NCBI RefSeq assembly: GCF_007679965.1
Contig: NZ_VEHL01000007.1
Coordinates: 62,001 to 126,000 of the forward strand
Reading direction: 5' to 3'
DNA: 64,000 nt
Source of the DNA: Bordetella genomosp. 13
Lineage (GTDB): Bacteria; Pseudomonadota; Gammaproteobacteria; Burkholderiales; Burkholderiaceae_B
In this document: in pieces, positions 1-9,760 of the stretch
How positions within the stretch are numbered: position 1 is the first letter of the stretch
Layout of the letters: each line of letters starts with the position of its first letter
Notes under the pieces: generated by a model
What the model saw: the letters and a program-made list of their open reading frames with translations, nothing else
What the model was told of the DNA's origin: nothing
The model's database searches: none
Made by a program: the position numbers and the translations under genes

Positions 1-740
1 TCCCGCGTGGCCAGCGGGCGATGATGCGAGCTCTGCACGCGCAAGTAGCCCCGCCACGGCTCGGCCTGCCCCGGCGCTGACGCCAGCACGCCGTCCGCCA
101 GGTGCTCCAGCAGATTGAACGCGGCCATCGTCTCGAACATCGGCACCTCGACCTTCTGGGCCTGCCCAGTGCGCTCCCGATGCAGCAACGCAGTGGTGAT
201 GGCATGCGCCAGATAGACGCCGCACAGCTTGTCCGAGATGAGCGCGGGCCAGTACGACGGCTGGCCGTCCGCGGCCCCGTTGACGCCCGCGATGCCGCTC
301 AGGCCCTGGATCACGTCGTCGTAGGCGGGGCGGTCGAAATACTCGCCGCCGGCCCCGAACCCCTGCGCCGACGCATGGACCAGGCGCGGAAACGCCGCGG
401 CTAGGTCCTCGTGCGCCAAGCCCAGGCGGGCCAGCGCCGCGCTGCGCATGTTGTGCACGAAGACGTCCGCGCCGGCCAGCAACCGCCGCAGGTCCCGCAT
501 GCCGTCCGGCGCCTTCAGGTCCAGCACGACGCTGCGCTTGTTGCGGTTGAGGTTGAGGAAGAACGACCCCATGCCCGGGTTGCGGCTTGCGCCGATGCCG
601 CGGGTCGGGTCGCCTTCGGGCGGTTCGATCTTGATCACGTCGGCGCCCATGTCCCCCAGCATCTGGGTCGCGACGGGTCCGAACACGAAATTCGAGGCAT
701 CGATCACGACGATGCCCGACAACGCTCCCTTGCCTGCCAT
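1..740 (-). CDS. Family III (CaiB/BaiF) CoA-transferase, 3' part missing
   Basis: Probably transfers CoA from an acyl-CoA donor to a free carboxylic acid in the cytoplasm. The first 246 residues are visible and the gene runs off the left edge; family members are usually about 390-410 aa. Seen: GADVIKIEPP near the N-terminus, RNKRSVVLDL, and RPAYDDVIQ, which carries the Asp that forms the acyl anhydride in this family. The ATG at 740 follows an AGGAGA ribosome site that overlaps the end of the upstream acyl-CoA dehydrogenase gene, so the two genes form one leftward operon. The substrate cannot be told from sequence. Confidence 0.93.
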   Translation of the reverse strand, partial: MAGKGALSGIVVIDASNFVFGPVATQMLGDMGADVIKIEPPEGDPTRGIGASRNPGMGSFFLNLNRNKRSVVLDLKAPDGMRDLRRLLAGADVFVHNMRSAALARLGLAHEDLAAAFPRLVHASAQGFGAGGEYFDRPAYDDVIQGLSGIAGVNGAADGQPSYWPALISDKLCGVYLAHAITTALLHRERTGQAQKVEVPMFETMAAFNLLEHLADGVLASAPGQAEPWRGYLRVQSSHHRPLATR

Positions 741-750
741 TCAGGTTCTC

Positions 751-1971
<1,221 letters not shown>

Positions 1972-2003
1972 GCAGGTCTCCTCGAAACGCTGGACAAATA
2001 ATT

Positions 2004-2020
2004 ATGCTACGTCGTAGTAT
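2004..2020. promoter_or_regulatory. Candidate TetR operator between divergent operons
   Basis: ATGCTACG-T-CGTAGTAT is a 17-bp inverted repeat with one mismatched pair around T2012. It sits in AT-rich DNA between the acyl-CoA dehydrogenase start (1971, leftward) and the TetR start (2100, rightward). TetR regulators usually bind such palindromes in their own divergent promoter, so autoregulation plus control of the leftward pair is inferred. Confidence 0.6.
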
Positions 2021-2099
2021 TAATTTAACGCAGTTGCCCACCGCAGCGCCAGCCCCGATCCGGGCATGGCCCGGCAACCGGGAAGATCAGGAGAAGAAC

Positions 2100-2756
2100 T
2101 TGGGTAGAAAACGCGAAATCGGCACGCCCGCCGGGGATGAAAAGCAGCTGGCCATCCTCGATGCCGCGGCCGCCGTGTTCATGAAGCAAGGCTTCGCGGC
2201 CACGTCGCTGGACGACATCAGCGACAACTACGGCGCCTCCAAGGGGATCATCTACTACCACTTCCGCAGCAAGACGAACCTGTTCTTCGCCGTCCAGCGG
2301 CGCGCCATGGAACTCACCCGCGAAGGCATCCACGGCATCGCCACCGGGCCGGGCACGCCGCGCGAGCGCCTGAAGGCGATGGCGGTCGCCCACACGCTGG
2401 TGATGATGGAGCACCTGGACTATCTGCGCGTGGCGGCCCAGGGCCTGGAGATGCACCTCAGCGGCCGCACCACGGAAGAGGAACGCCAGGAGATCTCCAG
2501 CATCACCGAGCTGCGCGACGGCAACGAGAAACTGTACCTGGACGTCATCCGGCAAGGCGTGAGCAGCGGCGAGTTCCGTCCCGTCAATGTCCGTGTCGCG
2601 GTCAAGCCGCTGCTGGGCGCGCTGAACTGGACCTCGCGCTGGTACCACCCGCGCGACGGCGAAACCCGCGCCGACCGCCAGCAGCTGGCCGAGGAGATCG
2701 CCAATTTCGCGGTCCACGCCCTGCTGCCGGAACGCGCCCTGAAGGCCGTCAAATGA
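2100..2756 (+). CDS. TetR/AcrR-family transcriptional regulator
   Basis: 218-aa repressor of the TetR family. The N-terminal helix-turn-helix is visible: ILDAAAAVFMKQGFAATSLD followed by SKGIIYYHFRSK (about residues 18-65). The C-terminal half is an all-helical ligand domain typical of regulators of acyl-CoA metabolism. TTG at 2100 is preferred because AGGAG lies about 7 nt upstream. The in-frame ATG at 2004 would add 32 proline-rich residues and lies inside the palindrome. The stop overlaps the next gene (ATGA). Neighbours suggest an acyl-CoA or aromatic acid ligand; this is inference. Confidence 0.93.
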   Translation: MGRKREIGTPAGDEKQLAILDAAAAVFMKQGFAATSLDDISDNYGASKGIIYYHFRSKTNLFFAVQRRAMELTREGIHGIATGPGTPRERLKAMAVAHTLVMMEHLDYLRVAAQGLEMHLSGRTTEEERQEISSITELRDGNEKLYLDVIRQGVSSGEFRPVNVRVAVKPLLGALNWTSRWYHPRDGETRADRQQLAEEIANFAVHALLPERALKAVK

Positions 2757-3511
2757 CAGACAAGCTGCTCGTCCAGAAGACCGGCCCGGTCACGACTCTC
2801 ATCATCAACCGTCCCGAAGTCCGCAATGCCCTGGACCTGGAGACGACCGCGGCCCTGGGCGCGGCGCTGCGCGCGTTCGAGGCGGACGAGAACGCCCGCG
2901 TCGCGGTGCTGTGCGGCGCGGGCGGCAGCTTCTGCGCGGGCGCCGACCTGAAGGAACTGGCCAGCGGCGTCGTCTACGACGCATGGGCCGGCGAAGATGG
3001 CCCCCTGTCCCGGCCCTGCGCCAAGCCCGTCATCGCCGCCGTCGCCGGGCATGCCTGCGCGGGCGGGCTGGGCCTGGCGCTGTGGTGCGACCTGCGGGTG
3101 GCCGAGCGCTCCGCCTCTTTCGCCGTGCTGTCGCGGCGCTGGGGCGTGCCCATGAGCGACGGCACCACGGTGCGCCTGCCTCGCCTGATCGGCATGAGCC
3201 GCGCGCTGGACATGCTGCTGACCGCCCGCATGGTTCCCGCGGACGAGGCGCTGGCCATGGGCCTGGCCAATCGCCTGGTCGAGGACGGCACGGCACGCGC
3301 GCAGGCCGAGGCGCTGGCCCACACGATGTGCGGCTTTCCTCCCATCGCCATGGCGTCGGATCGCGCGTCGGCCTATCGCCAGGAGCAACTGCCGCTGGCG
3401 CAGGCCCTGGCGGCCGAGAACGAGTTCGCCACGCAGGCCAAGGCCCGCGAGGCGCAGGACGGCGCGGCCCGCTTCGCCGCCGGCGACGGCCGCCACGGGA
3501 AGATCGCATGA
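2753..3511 (+). CDS. Enoyl-CoA hydratase/isomerase (crotonase) family protein
   Basis: 252-aa crotonase-fold protein. Seen: SFCAGADLKEL, the first oxyanion-hole segment, and CAGGLGLALWCDLRVAE, the second. The two catalytic Glu positions of classical hydratases appear replaced (GGLGLA instead of GGCELA; no PE before the second loop), so a reaction other than plain syn-hydration, such as isomerisation, C-C cleavage or thioester hydrolysis, is possible. ATG at 2753 overlaps the TetR stop by 4 bp, and the 3' end overlaps the next start, so translation is probably coupled in a TetR-crotonase-MDR-Bug operon. Confidence 0.92.
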   Translation: MTDKLLVQKTGPVTTLIINRPEVRNALDLETTAALGAALRAFEADENARVAVLCGAGGSFCAGADLKELASGVVYDAWAGEDGPLSRPCAKPVIAAVAGHACAGGLGLALWCDLRVAERSASFAVLSRRWGVPMSDGTTVRLPRLIGMSRALDMLLTARMVPADEALAMGLANRLVEDGTARAQAEALAHTMCGFPPIAMASDRASAYRQEQLPLAQALAAENEFATQAKAREAQDGAARFAAGDGRHGKIA

Positions 3512-4506
3512 AGGCGGTGATCGTACAGGCAGGCTACGGACTGCAGAACACCGAGCTTCAGGACGCTCGTGCGCCGGCATTGGGCGAATGCGGCATCCGC
3601 ATTCAGGTGCGCTCGGCCGGCGTCAGCTTCGCCAATCTGCTGGCCATCGACGGCAAGCACCAGAACCGCGCGGAACCGCCCTTCATCCCTGGCACCGAAG
3701 TGGCCGGCGTGGTGCTGGAGTGCGGCCCGGGCGCCTCGCTGTTCAAGCCGGGCGACCGGGTGGTGGCCGGCGTCAGGAAAGGCGGGTTCGCGCAAGAGGT
3801 CGTGGCGCCGGAGCACAACGTGTTCGCGTTGCCCGACGCCGTCTCGTACGACGCCGCCGTCCACTTCCCCACCATCTACGCCACGGCATATGCCGCCTTC
3901 AAATGGCGTGCCCATCTGGCCGAGGGAGAGACCCTGCTGGTGCACGGCGCGGCCGGAGGCAGCGGCCTGGCGGCAATCGAACTGGGCAAGGCCATGGGCG
4001 CGCGCGTCATCGCCAGCGCCAGCAGCGCCGAGAAACTGCGCGTGGCCGCAGAACACGGCGCCGACGTCTGCGTCGACTACAGCATAGACGGCTTCCGGGA
4101 CGTCGTGCTGGCGGACACCGGCGGGCGCGGCGCCGATGTCATCTTCGACCCGGTGGGCGGCAAGACCTTCGACGAATCGCTGCGCTGCATCGCGCCGGAA
4201 GGACGCATCGTGCCCATGGGATTCGCCAGCGGCGTCATACCCTCCGTGCCCGCGAACATCGCCTTGGTCAAGAACATCACGGTAATCGGGCTGTACTGGG
4301 GGTACTACATGGGCTGGGGCAGACAATTGCCGCCGGACACCATGCAGGCCAAGGTGCGAAGCGCGTTCGAAGAAATGCTGGCATGGACCTCCGCGGGGCG
4401 GCTCAAGCCCAGGACGCAGAGGGCTTACCCGCTCGCCGACTTCCGCGAGGCGTTGCAGGCGCTGTCCGATCGCAGCGTCATAGGAAGAAGCGTGCTGAAC
4501 CCATAA
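3508..4506 (+). CDS. MDR-family NADPH:quinone reductase-like oxidoreductase
   Basis: 332-aa medium-chain dehydrogenase/reductase without the zinc-binding cysteines, as in quinone oxidoreductases and enoyl reductases. Seen: GroES-like N-terminal half with PGTEVAGVV and GDRVVAG, then a Rossmann fold with VHGAAGGSGLAAIELGKAMG around residues 145-165 for NADPH. C-terminal GRSVLNP is typical of the family. The ATG overlaps the crotonase stop. Possible role: reduction of an enoyl-CoA or enone intermediate of the same pathway; the substrate is unknown. Confidence 0.92.
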   Translation: MKAVIVQAGYGLQNTELQDARAPALGECGIRIQVRSAGVSFANLLAIDGKHQNRAEPPFIPGTEVAGVVLECGPGASLFKPGDRVVAGVRKGGFAQEVVAPEHNVFALPDAVSYDAAVHFPTIYATAYAAFKWRAHLAEGETLLVHGAAGGSGLAAIELGKAMGARVIASASSAEKLRVAAEHGADVCVDYSIDGFRDVVLADTGGRGADVIFDPVGGKTFDESLRCIAPEGRIVPMGFASGVIPSVPANIALVKNITVIGLYWGYYMGWGRQLPPDTMQAKVRSAFEEMLAWTSAGRLKPRTQRAYPLADFREALQALSDRSVIGRSVLNP

Positions 4507-4546
4507 CAAGGCACGCAATCCTGATTACAAGAACCACTGGAGACAT

Positions 4547-5512
4547 ATGAACAAGCTACTGACCGTGCTGGCAGCCCTCGTGCTGGCGGCCACCCCTCTC
4601 GCCGGCACCGCACAAGCCGCCTATCCGGACAAGCCCGTCAAGCTGATCGTGCCCTATCCGCCCGGCTCGGGCACCGACACCGTCGCCCGGTACACTGCCC
4701 GTCGCCTGGAGGGCACGCTGGGACAGCCTGTCGTCGTGGAGAACCGCACTGGCGGCAACGCCATCATCGCCGCGCAGACCGTCATCAACGCCCCCGCCGA
4801 CGGCTATACGTTGTTGTGGGCCGCGAACGGACCTGTGACCACCAACGTGGCGCTGTACGAGAAACTGCCCTACGATCCCTTGGTCGACTTCGTTCCGGTG
4901 GCCCGCGTCGCGTATTCGCCCATGGGCCTGTTCGTGCCCGCCGACTCGCCCTACAAGACCGCGACCGAACTGCTGGACAAAACCAAGAGCGATCCGCTGA
5001 AGCTGAACTACGGCAGCGGCAGCGCCACCTACAACATCGCGACCGAGTGGCTGCTGTCCATCGCGGGCGGCCGCGCCACCGCCATCAACTACAAGGGATC
5101 GGCCCCCACGATCGCCGATCTGGCGGGCGGCCAGGTCAACTTCGCCATTGCCGAACTGAGCGCCGCATTGCCGCTGGTCAAGGCGGGTAAGCTCAAGCTG
5201 CTGGCCGTGACGTCCGAGAAGCGGATGCCGAACACGCCGGACGTGCCAACCCTGCAGGAACTGGGCTACGGCGATTTCTTCCAGGTCGCCTGGTGGGGCG
5301 TCTTCGCTCCCAAGGCCACGCCCGCGGACGTGGTGCGCAAAATGGAGAAGTCGCTGCTGGACATCTATGCCGACGCGCAGAGCAAGGCCTATCTGGACGA
5401 GAACAATTTCAGCGCCTTCATGGCCAATGGCCAGGAACTGCACCGCTTCCAGAAATCCGAGATCGAGCGCGAAGTGGGCCTGGTGAAGAAATTCAACATT
5501 CCCAGGCTCTGA
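4547..5512 (+). CDS. Bug/TctC-type periplasmic solute-binding protein
   Basis: 321-aa tripartite tricarboxylate transporter receptor. Seen: signal peptide ending GTAQAA at about residue 25, then LIVPYPPGSGTD, VVVENRTGGN, and a conserved INYKGSAPTIADLAGGQVNF stretch. The Asp in GTD and the backbone of the first loop hold the carboxylate of the ligand in this family. It closes the TetR operon and is followed by a clear intrinsic terminator. No TctA or TctB gene is present nearby. The presumed ligand is the acid processed by the upstream enzymes; this is inference from context. Confidence 0.95.
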   Translation: MNKLLTVLAALVLAATPLAGTAQAAYPDKPVKLIVPYPPGSGTDTVARYTARRLEGTLGQPVVVENRTGGNAIIAAQTVINAPADGYTLLWAANGPVTTNVALYEKLPYDPLVDFVPVARVAYSPMGLFVPADSPYKTATELLDKTKSDPLKLNYGSGSATYNIATEWLLSIAGGRATAINYKGSAPTIADLAGGQVNFAIAELSAALPLVKAGKLKLLAVTSEKRMPNTPDVPTLQELGYGDFFQVAWWGVFAPKATPADVVRKMEKSLLDIYADAQSKAYLDENNFSAFMANGQELHRFQKSEIEREVGLVKKFNIPRL

Positions 5513-5546
5513 ACGCGCTGCCATCGAGCGCGGCGTATGAGCAATG

Positions 5547-5583
5547 GAAAATGGCGCGGTGCCCCGCGCCATTTTCGTTTTTT
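5547..5583 (+). terminator. Strong rho-independent terminator
   Basis: A perfect 13-bp stem (GAAAATGGCGCGG at 5547-5559 against 5564-5576) with a 4-nt TGCC loop is followed by G and six T. It ends the rightward operon 35 bp after the Bug stop. The reverse orientation has no T run, so it acts mainly on the plus strand. Confidence 0.93.
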
Positions 5584-5600
5584 GGAACCACGACGCGGCC

Positions 5601-6581
5601 TCAGTTCGCCGTGATCTTGCGTTCCTTGATCAGCGCGCTCCAGCGCTTGCGCTCGCCCGCCTCGAAATCGGCGAGCTCCTTGCCGCTGATCGTGCCCGGC
5701 GTGGCCCCCAGCGCGGCCAGCTGGTCCTTCACGCCCTGCGAGGCCAGCGCCTTGGTGGCGGCGTCGATCAGCTTCTTCTGCGCCTCGTCCGGCGTGCCGG
5801 CGGGCGCGTACAGCGCGAACCACGCGGTCACGTCGAAGCCCTTCAGGCCCGACTCGGCCACCGTGGGCACGTCCGGCAGCGCGGCCGAGCGCTGCGCCGA
5901 GGTGACGGCCAGCGCGCGCACGCGGCTGCCGTCCTTCAGCTGGGCCAGGGTGCTGGGCAGATTGTCCATCAGGATGTCGATCTGGCCGCCGATCAGTGCG
6001 GGCATCGAAGCCGAGACGCCCTTGAAAGGCACGTGCAGCATCTGCACGCCGGCCACTTGCTCGAGGTACGCACCCGTCACGTGCACCGACGAGCCGACGC
6101 CCGGCGAGCCGTACGTCATCGGCCGGTCCTTGCTGGCCTTCGCCTTGGCCAGCAGGTCCTGCATGGTCTTCATCGGCGAGTCCTTCTGCACGGCGATGAC
6201 GTTGGGCGTGGTGAAGACCATCGACAGCGGAGCGAAGTCCTTGACCGCGTCGAACGGCATGTCCGGATAGATGTACTGGTTGATCGTCTGAGTGCCGATG
6301 GTGCCCATGGCGATGGTGTAGCCGTCGGCGGGCGAGCGCTTCAGGATGCCCATGCCGATGTTGCCGCCGGCGCCGGCGCGGTTGTCCACCACGATGGACT
6401 GGTCCAGGTGCGGGCCCATGGCCTGCGCGATGATGCGCGCGGCGATGTCGGTCGTGCCGCCCGCCGGATACGGCACGATCAGCGTGATGGGCCGTGCGGG
6501 ATACGTCTGCGCGTGGGCGGCGAAGGCGGTGGCGGCCAGCGCCATCGCGGCCAGCCCCTTCATGATCGACGTGGTTTTCAT
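5601..6581 (-). CDS. Bug/TctC-type periplasmic solute-binding protein
   Basis: 326 aa with a signal peptide ending AAHAQ near residue 25, then LIVPYPAGGTTD and VDNRAGAGGNIG. HVPFKGVSASMPALIGGQID is the conserved second-domain segment. The start at 6581 has GGAGACA upstream. It lies 126 bp downstream of the TPP-dependent enzyme gene on the same strand, so the receptor may deliver a 2-keto or 2-hydroxy acid used by that enzyme. No membrane subunit is present. Confidence 0.95.
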   Translation of the reverse strand: MKTTSIMKGLAAMALAATAFAAHAQTYPARPITLIVPYPAGGTTDIAARIIAQAMGPHLDQSIVVDNRAGAGGNIGMGILKRSPADGYTIAMGTIGTQTINQYIYPDMPFDAVKDFAPLSMVFTTPNVIAVQKDSPMKTMQDLLAKAKASKDRPMTYGSPGVGSSVHVTGAYLEQVAGVQMLHVPFKGVSASMPALIGGQIDILMDNLPSTLAQLKDGSRVRALAVTSAQRSAALPDVPTVAESGLKGFDVTAWFALYAPAGTPDEAQKKLIDAATKALASQGVKDQLAALGATPGTISGKELADFEAGERKRWSALIKERKITAN

Positions 6582-6600
6582 GGGTCTTGTCTCCGTATTC

Positions 6601-6613
6601 TACCGAGGCGGTA
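6601..6613. promoter_or_regulatory. Small inverted repeat before the Bug gene
   Basis: TACCG-AGG-CGGTA is a 5-bp-arm palindrome of T-N11-A form, 20 bp before the Bug start codon. It could be a LysR-type half of a control site or a chance repeat in GC-rich DNA. It is too close to the start codon for an activator, so repression would be more likely. Confidence 0.25.
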
Positions 6614-6707
6614 TGTCGCCCGTGCCTCGTTCCGGGCTGCCGCGTCGTCCGGCCCCGGCCGCATGGCGATCCGCCGCACGGCCGATGCAAGGCCGGCCGC
6701 GCGGCCG

Positions 6708-8252
6708 TCAAACCATCAGTTCGATCAGGAACGGCCCCTGCCTGCCGAAGCTGTCCTTCATCAGGTCGGCGCACTGCTCCAGCGTGGTCGCGCGCGCGGC
6801 CTCCACGCCCATCGCATTGGCCAGGCCCACCCAGCTGATGCCGGGATTGCCCAGGTCGAGCATGCTCATGGCGGTGGCGCCGGGCGTGGCGCCCACGTTC
6901 TTGTACTCGCCGATCAGGATGTTGTACTTGCTGTTGTTCAGGATGATGGTGGTGCACGGCAGCTGCTCGCGCGCCTGGGTCCACAGTGATTGCAGCGAAT
7001 ACATGGCCGAGCCGTCGGCCTGCAGGCTGATCACGCGGCGCTGCTTGCCGGCGCCGAGAGCCGCGCCCGTGGCCACGGGCAGGCCGTCGCCAATGGCGCC
7101 GCCGGCCAGGTGCAGCCAGTCGTGGGCCGGCGCGGCATGCGAGAACTTGTAGAAGCCGCGGCCATACGAGACGCTTTCGTCCGACACGATGGCATTGTCC
7201 GGCATGACGGCGGCCAGCGTCTGCGACAGGCCTTCCGGCGTGGGCGCGCCGGTGACGATGTCCGGCCGCGGGCCGGGATCGGGAATCTGCGCCTCGGGCG
7301 CGCCCAGCGCCCGCGCCAGGCCCGCCAGCGCCTGCACCGCGTCCTGGTCGGGGCGCGACAGCACGTGCAGCTGCGCGTCGCGCGCGTATTGTTCCGATGG
7401 CATGCCGGGATAGCCGAAGAAGCCCACCGGCGGCTTCGCGTTGACCAGCACGATGTGCTTGAAGCGCTCCAGCGCCTTGATGGCCATCTCCATCACGTAG
7501 GGCACGCGCTCGAGCTGCAGGCGGCCGCGGCCGCGCGACACGTGCGAGGTGACGAAGTCGCCCATCACGGTGGCGCCGGTGGCCTGCGCCACGCGCCACG
7601 CCAGCGGCTGCGCCTCGGCCAGCACGGCATGGCCGGCCAGCAGGATCAGCGTGTCCCTGCCGTGCTGGCGCAGCGTGCGCGCCACGTTCTCGATGGCATT
7701 GCCGTCGATGGCGGGCGGCGCCGGCACGCTGACCGCCGCGCCCACCGCGCCACCTTCGTTCCAGGACACGTCGGCGGGCAGGATCAGCGTGGCGATCTGG
7801 CCCGGGTACACCTGGGCCGCCGCGACCGCCTCGGCCGCGTCGCGGCCCAGCTCTTCGCTGCGCATGCTGGTGCGCACCCATTGCGACACGGTCTGCGCCA
7901 TGCCGGTGGTGTCGGCGGTGAGCGGCGCGTCGTACGGACGATGGTAGGTGGCCTGGTCGCCCACGATGTTCACGATGCCGCTGCGCGCGCGGCGCGCGTT
8001 GTGCAGGTTGCCCATGCCGTTGGCCAGGCCCGGGCCGCAATGCAGCAGCGTGCAGGCGGGCTTGCGCGCGATGCGGAAGTAGCCGTCGGCCATGCCGGTG
8101 ACCACGTTCTCCTGCAGGCCCAGCACGCATTTCATTCCGGGGATCTGGTCCAGCGCGGCCACGAAGTGCATCTCGCTGGTGCCGGGATTGGCAAAACACG
8201 TGTCGATGCCGGCAGCAAGCAACGTCTGCACCAGGCTTTTCGCGCCATTCAT
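6708..8252 (-). CDS. Thiamine-diphosphate-dependent enzyme (IlvB/MdlC-like)
   Basis: 514-aa ThDP enzyme of the acetolactate synthase/benzoylformate decarboxylase superfamily, acting on a 2-keto acid. Seen: N-terminal PYR domain with NPGTSEMHF and the catalytic Glu48 in LQENVVTGMADGY; C-terminal PP domain with GGAIGDGLPVATGAALG and QADGSAMY...LNNSKYN, the diphosphate/Mg motif (ADG in place of GDG). NPGTSE and LQE resemble benzoylformate decarboxylases more than biosynthetic acetolactate synthases, and no small subunit is present. The start at 8252 has GGAG upstream; an in-frame ATG at 8279 would add nine residues. Confidence 0.88.
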   Translation of the reverse strand: MNGAKSLVQTLLAAGIDTCFANPGTSEMHFVAALDQIPGMKCVLGLQENVVTGMADGYFRIARKPACTLLHCGPGLANGMGNLHNARRARSGIVNIVGDQATYHRPYDAPLTADTTGMAQTVSQWVRTSMRSEELGRDAAEAVAAAQVYPGQIATLILPADVSWNEGGAVGAAVSVPAPPAIDGNAIENVARTLRQHGRDTLILLAGHAVLAEAQPLAWRVAQATGATVMGDFVTSHVSRGRGRLQLERVPYVMEMAIKALERFKHIVLVNAKPPVGFFGYPGMPSEQYARDAQLHVLSRPDQDAVQALAGLARALGAPEAQIPDPGPRPDIVTGAPTPEGLSQTLAAVMPDNAIVSDESVSYGRGFYKFSHAAPAHDWLHLAGGAIGDGLPVATGAALGAGKQRRVISLQADGSAMYSLQSLWTQAREQLPCTTIILNNSKYNILIGEYKNVGATPGATAMSMLDLGNPGISWVGLANAMGVEAARATTLEQCADLMKDSFGRQGPFLIELMV

Positions 8253-8339
8253 CAGGGGATCTCCGGAAAATTTGACCAAAACCCGTCCATTCTTGGCGGG
8301 AAGCGGGCGGGCGTAAAGCGATAAAAAATTGTGATCTCG

Positions 8340-8352
8340 TGAGTATTACTCA
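8340..8352. promoter_or_regulatory. Perfect palindrome, LysR-box type (T-N11-A)
   Basis: TGAGTA-T-TACTCA is a perfect 6-bp-arm palindrome of T-N11-A form in the 266-bp divergent region between the TPP enzyme gene (start 8252) and the CoA-transferase operon (start 8519). LysR regulators favour this architecture. Its centre is 94 bp before the TPP enzyme start, a plausible activator distance. Confidence 0.4.
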
Positions 8353-8429
8353 ACAACTCGCATACACCCGCCCGCGCACGTCAGGGTTAACGATGATCGC
8401 TGCGCGGTCCATGCAGCGTGATGCAAACC

Positions 8430-8444
8430 GCATAACAGCTATGC
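8430..8444 (+). promoter_or_regulatory. Site A of a repeated operator GCATA-N5-TATGC
   Basis: GCATAACAGCTATGC lies with its centre 82 bp before the TTG start of the CoA-transferase operon and 43 bp before a possible -10 box (TAGACT at 8480). Near-identical sites stand at 20350-20364 and 21499-21513 at 84 and 85 bp before two Bug genes. It probably binds a LysR activator, perhaps the product of 15403-16365. Confidence 0.6.
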
Positions 8445-8518
8445 CGGCGCCGGCCCTGCCTGCCGGCGCGCCGACTTCCTAGACTGGCGTCATCGTCAGA
8501 AACCTTTGGGAGCAGGCC

Positions 8519-9739
8519 TTGCAGCCGCTGTTATCGAACATCAAGGTGCTGGACCTGAGCCGCGTGCTGGCCGGCCCGTGGGCCAGCCAGATCCTCGCGG
8601 ACCTGGGCGCCGACGTCATCAAGGTCGAGCGTCCCGGGCGCGGCGACGACACGCGCGCCTGGGGCCCGCCCTTCCTGAAGGACGAGCAGGGCGAGGACAC
8701 CACGGACGGCGCGTACTTCGTGGCCACCAACCGCGGCAAGCGCTCCATCACGCTGGACCTGCAGACGCCCGAAGGGCAGGAACTGGTGCGTACTCTGTGC
8801 CGCGACGCGGACGTGGTGCTGGAGAACTACAAGGTGGGCACGCTGGCCCGCATGGGGCTGGACTACGAGGCCCTGAGCAAGATCAATCCGCGCCTGGTGT
8901 ATTGCTCGGTCACAGGCTTCGGGCAGACCGGTCCGCGCGCGGCCGAACCCGCCTACGACTTCCTCATCCAGGCCATGGGCGGCCTGATGAGCGTGACCGG
9001 CGAGCGCGACGACAAGCCCGGCGGCGGCCCGCAGAAGGTGGGCGTGCCCATCGTGGACCTGAGCACCGGCGTGTACGCGGCGCTGGGCATCGTGGCGGCG
9101 CTGTTGCGGCGCACGCAAACGGGCCGCGGCGAATACGTGGACGTGGCCATGCTGGACGTGCAGGTCGGCCTGCTGGCCAACCAGGCCATGAACTTCCTGC
9201 TGGGCAACCGCGTGCCCAAGCGCACCGGCACCGCGCATCCCAACATACAGCCGCAGCGCACCTTCGCGTGCGCGGACGGCGACATCGTCATCGTGGTCGG
9301 CAACGACGCGCAGTTCGTCACGCTGTGCGACGTGCTGGGTCGTCCCGACCTGCCGCAGGACGAGCGCTACACCACCAACGGCCGGCGCGTGAAGAACCAG
9401 GCCAGCCTCGACCCGATCCTGGACGGCATCCTGGCCACCCAGCCGCGCGCCCACTGGCTGGCCCGGCTGAAGGAAGCCGGCGTGCCGGCGGGCTCGATCA
9501 ATTCCGTGCCCGAGGTGTTCGACGACGAACAGGTCGCGCACCGCGCGATGCTGCGCCAGCTGCCGCATCCCGTGGCGGGCCAGGTCCCGCAGGTCATGAC
9601 GCCGCTGCGCTTCGGCGGCGCCGAGCTGCGCGTGGACCGCGCGCCGCCGCTGCTGGGCGAACACACACAAGAGGTGCTGGCCGAACTGGGGTTGAGCGAG
9701 ACCCAGATCGACGACTACCGCGCCCGCAAGATCATCTGA
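8519..9739 (+). CDS. Family III (CaiB/BaiF) CoA-transferase
   Basis: 406 aa. Seen: KVLDLSRVLAGPWASQILAD, GADVIKVERPGRGDD, NRGKRSITLDL, RLVYCSVTGFGQTGP and EPAYDFLIQ with the family active-site Asp. LGEHTQEVLAELGL is the usual C-terminal tail. TTG at 8519 is preferred: GGGAG stands about 8 nt upstream and the next in-frame Met is well inside the CoA fold. First gene of an operon with a crotonase, a second CoA-transferase, a fused acyl-CoA dehydrogenase and a Bug receptor. The second CoA-transferase (10651) is close in sequence, suggesting duplication. Confidence 0.94.
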   Translation: MQPLLSNIKVLDLSRVLAGPWASQILADLGADVIKVERPGRGDDTRAWGPPFLKDEQGEDTTDGAYFVATNRGKRSITLDLQTPEGQELVRTLCRDADVVLENYKVGTLARMGLDYEALSKINPRLVYCSVTGFGQTGPRAAEPAYDFLIQAMGGLMSVTGERDDKPGGGPQKVGVPIVDLSTGVYAALGIVAALLRRTQTGRGEYVDVAMLDVQVGLLANQAMNFLLGNRVPKRTGTAHPNIQPQRTFACADGDIVIVVGNDAQFVTLCDVLGRPDLPQDERYTTNGRRVKNQASLDPILDGILATQPRAHWLARLKEAGVPAGSINSVPEVFDDEQVAHRAMLRQLPHPVAGQVPQVMTPLRFGGAELRVDRAPPLLGEHTQEVLAELGLSETQIDDYRARKII

Positions 9740-9760
9740 CAACCCCAAGGGGAGACGACC

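Noticed and set aside
5389..8199. A 936-codon frame on the minus strand across a Bug gene and the TPP enzyme gene
   Set aside because: Its translation is low-complexity and out of frame with both well-supported genes on the same strand.
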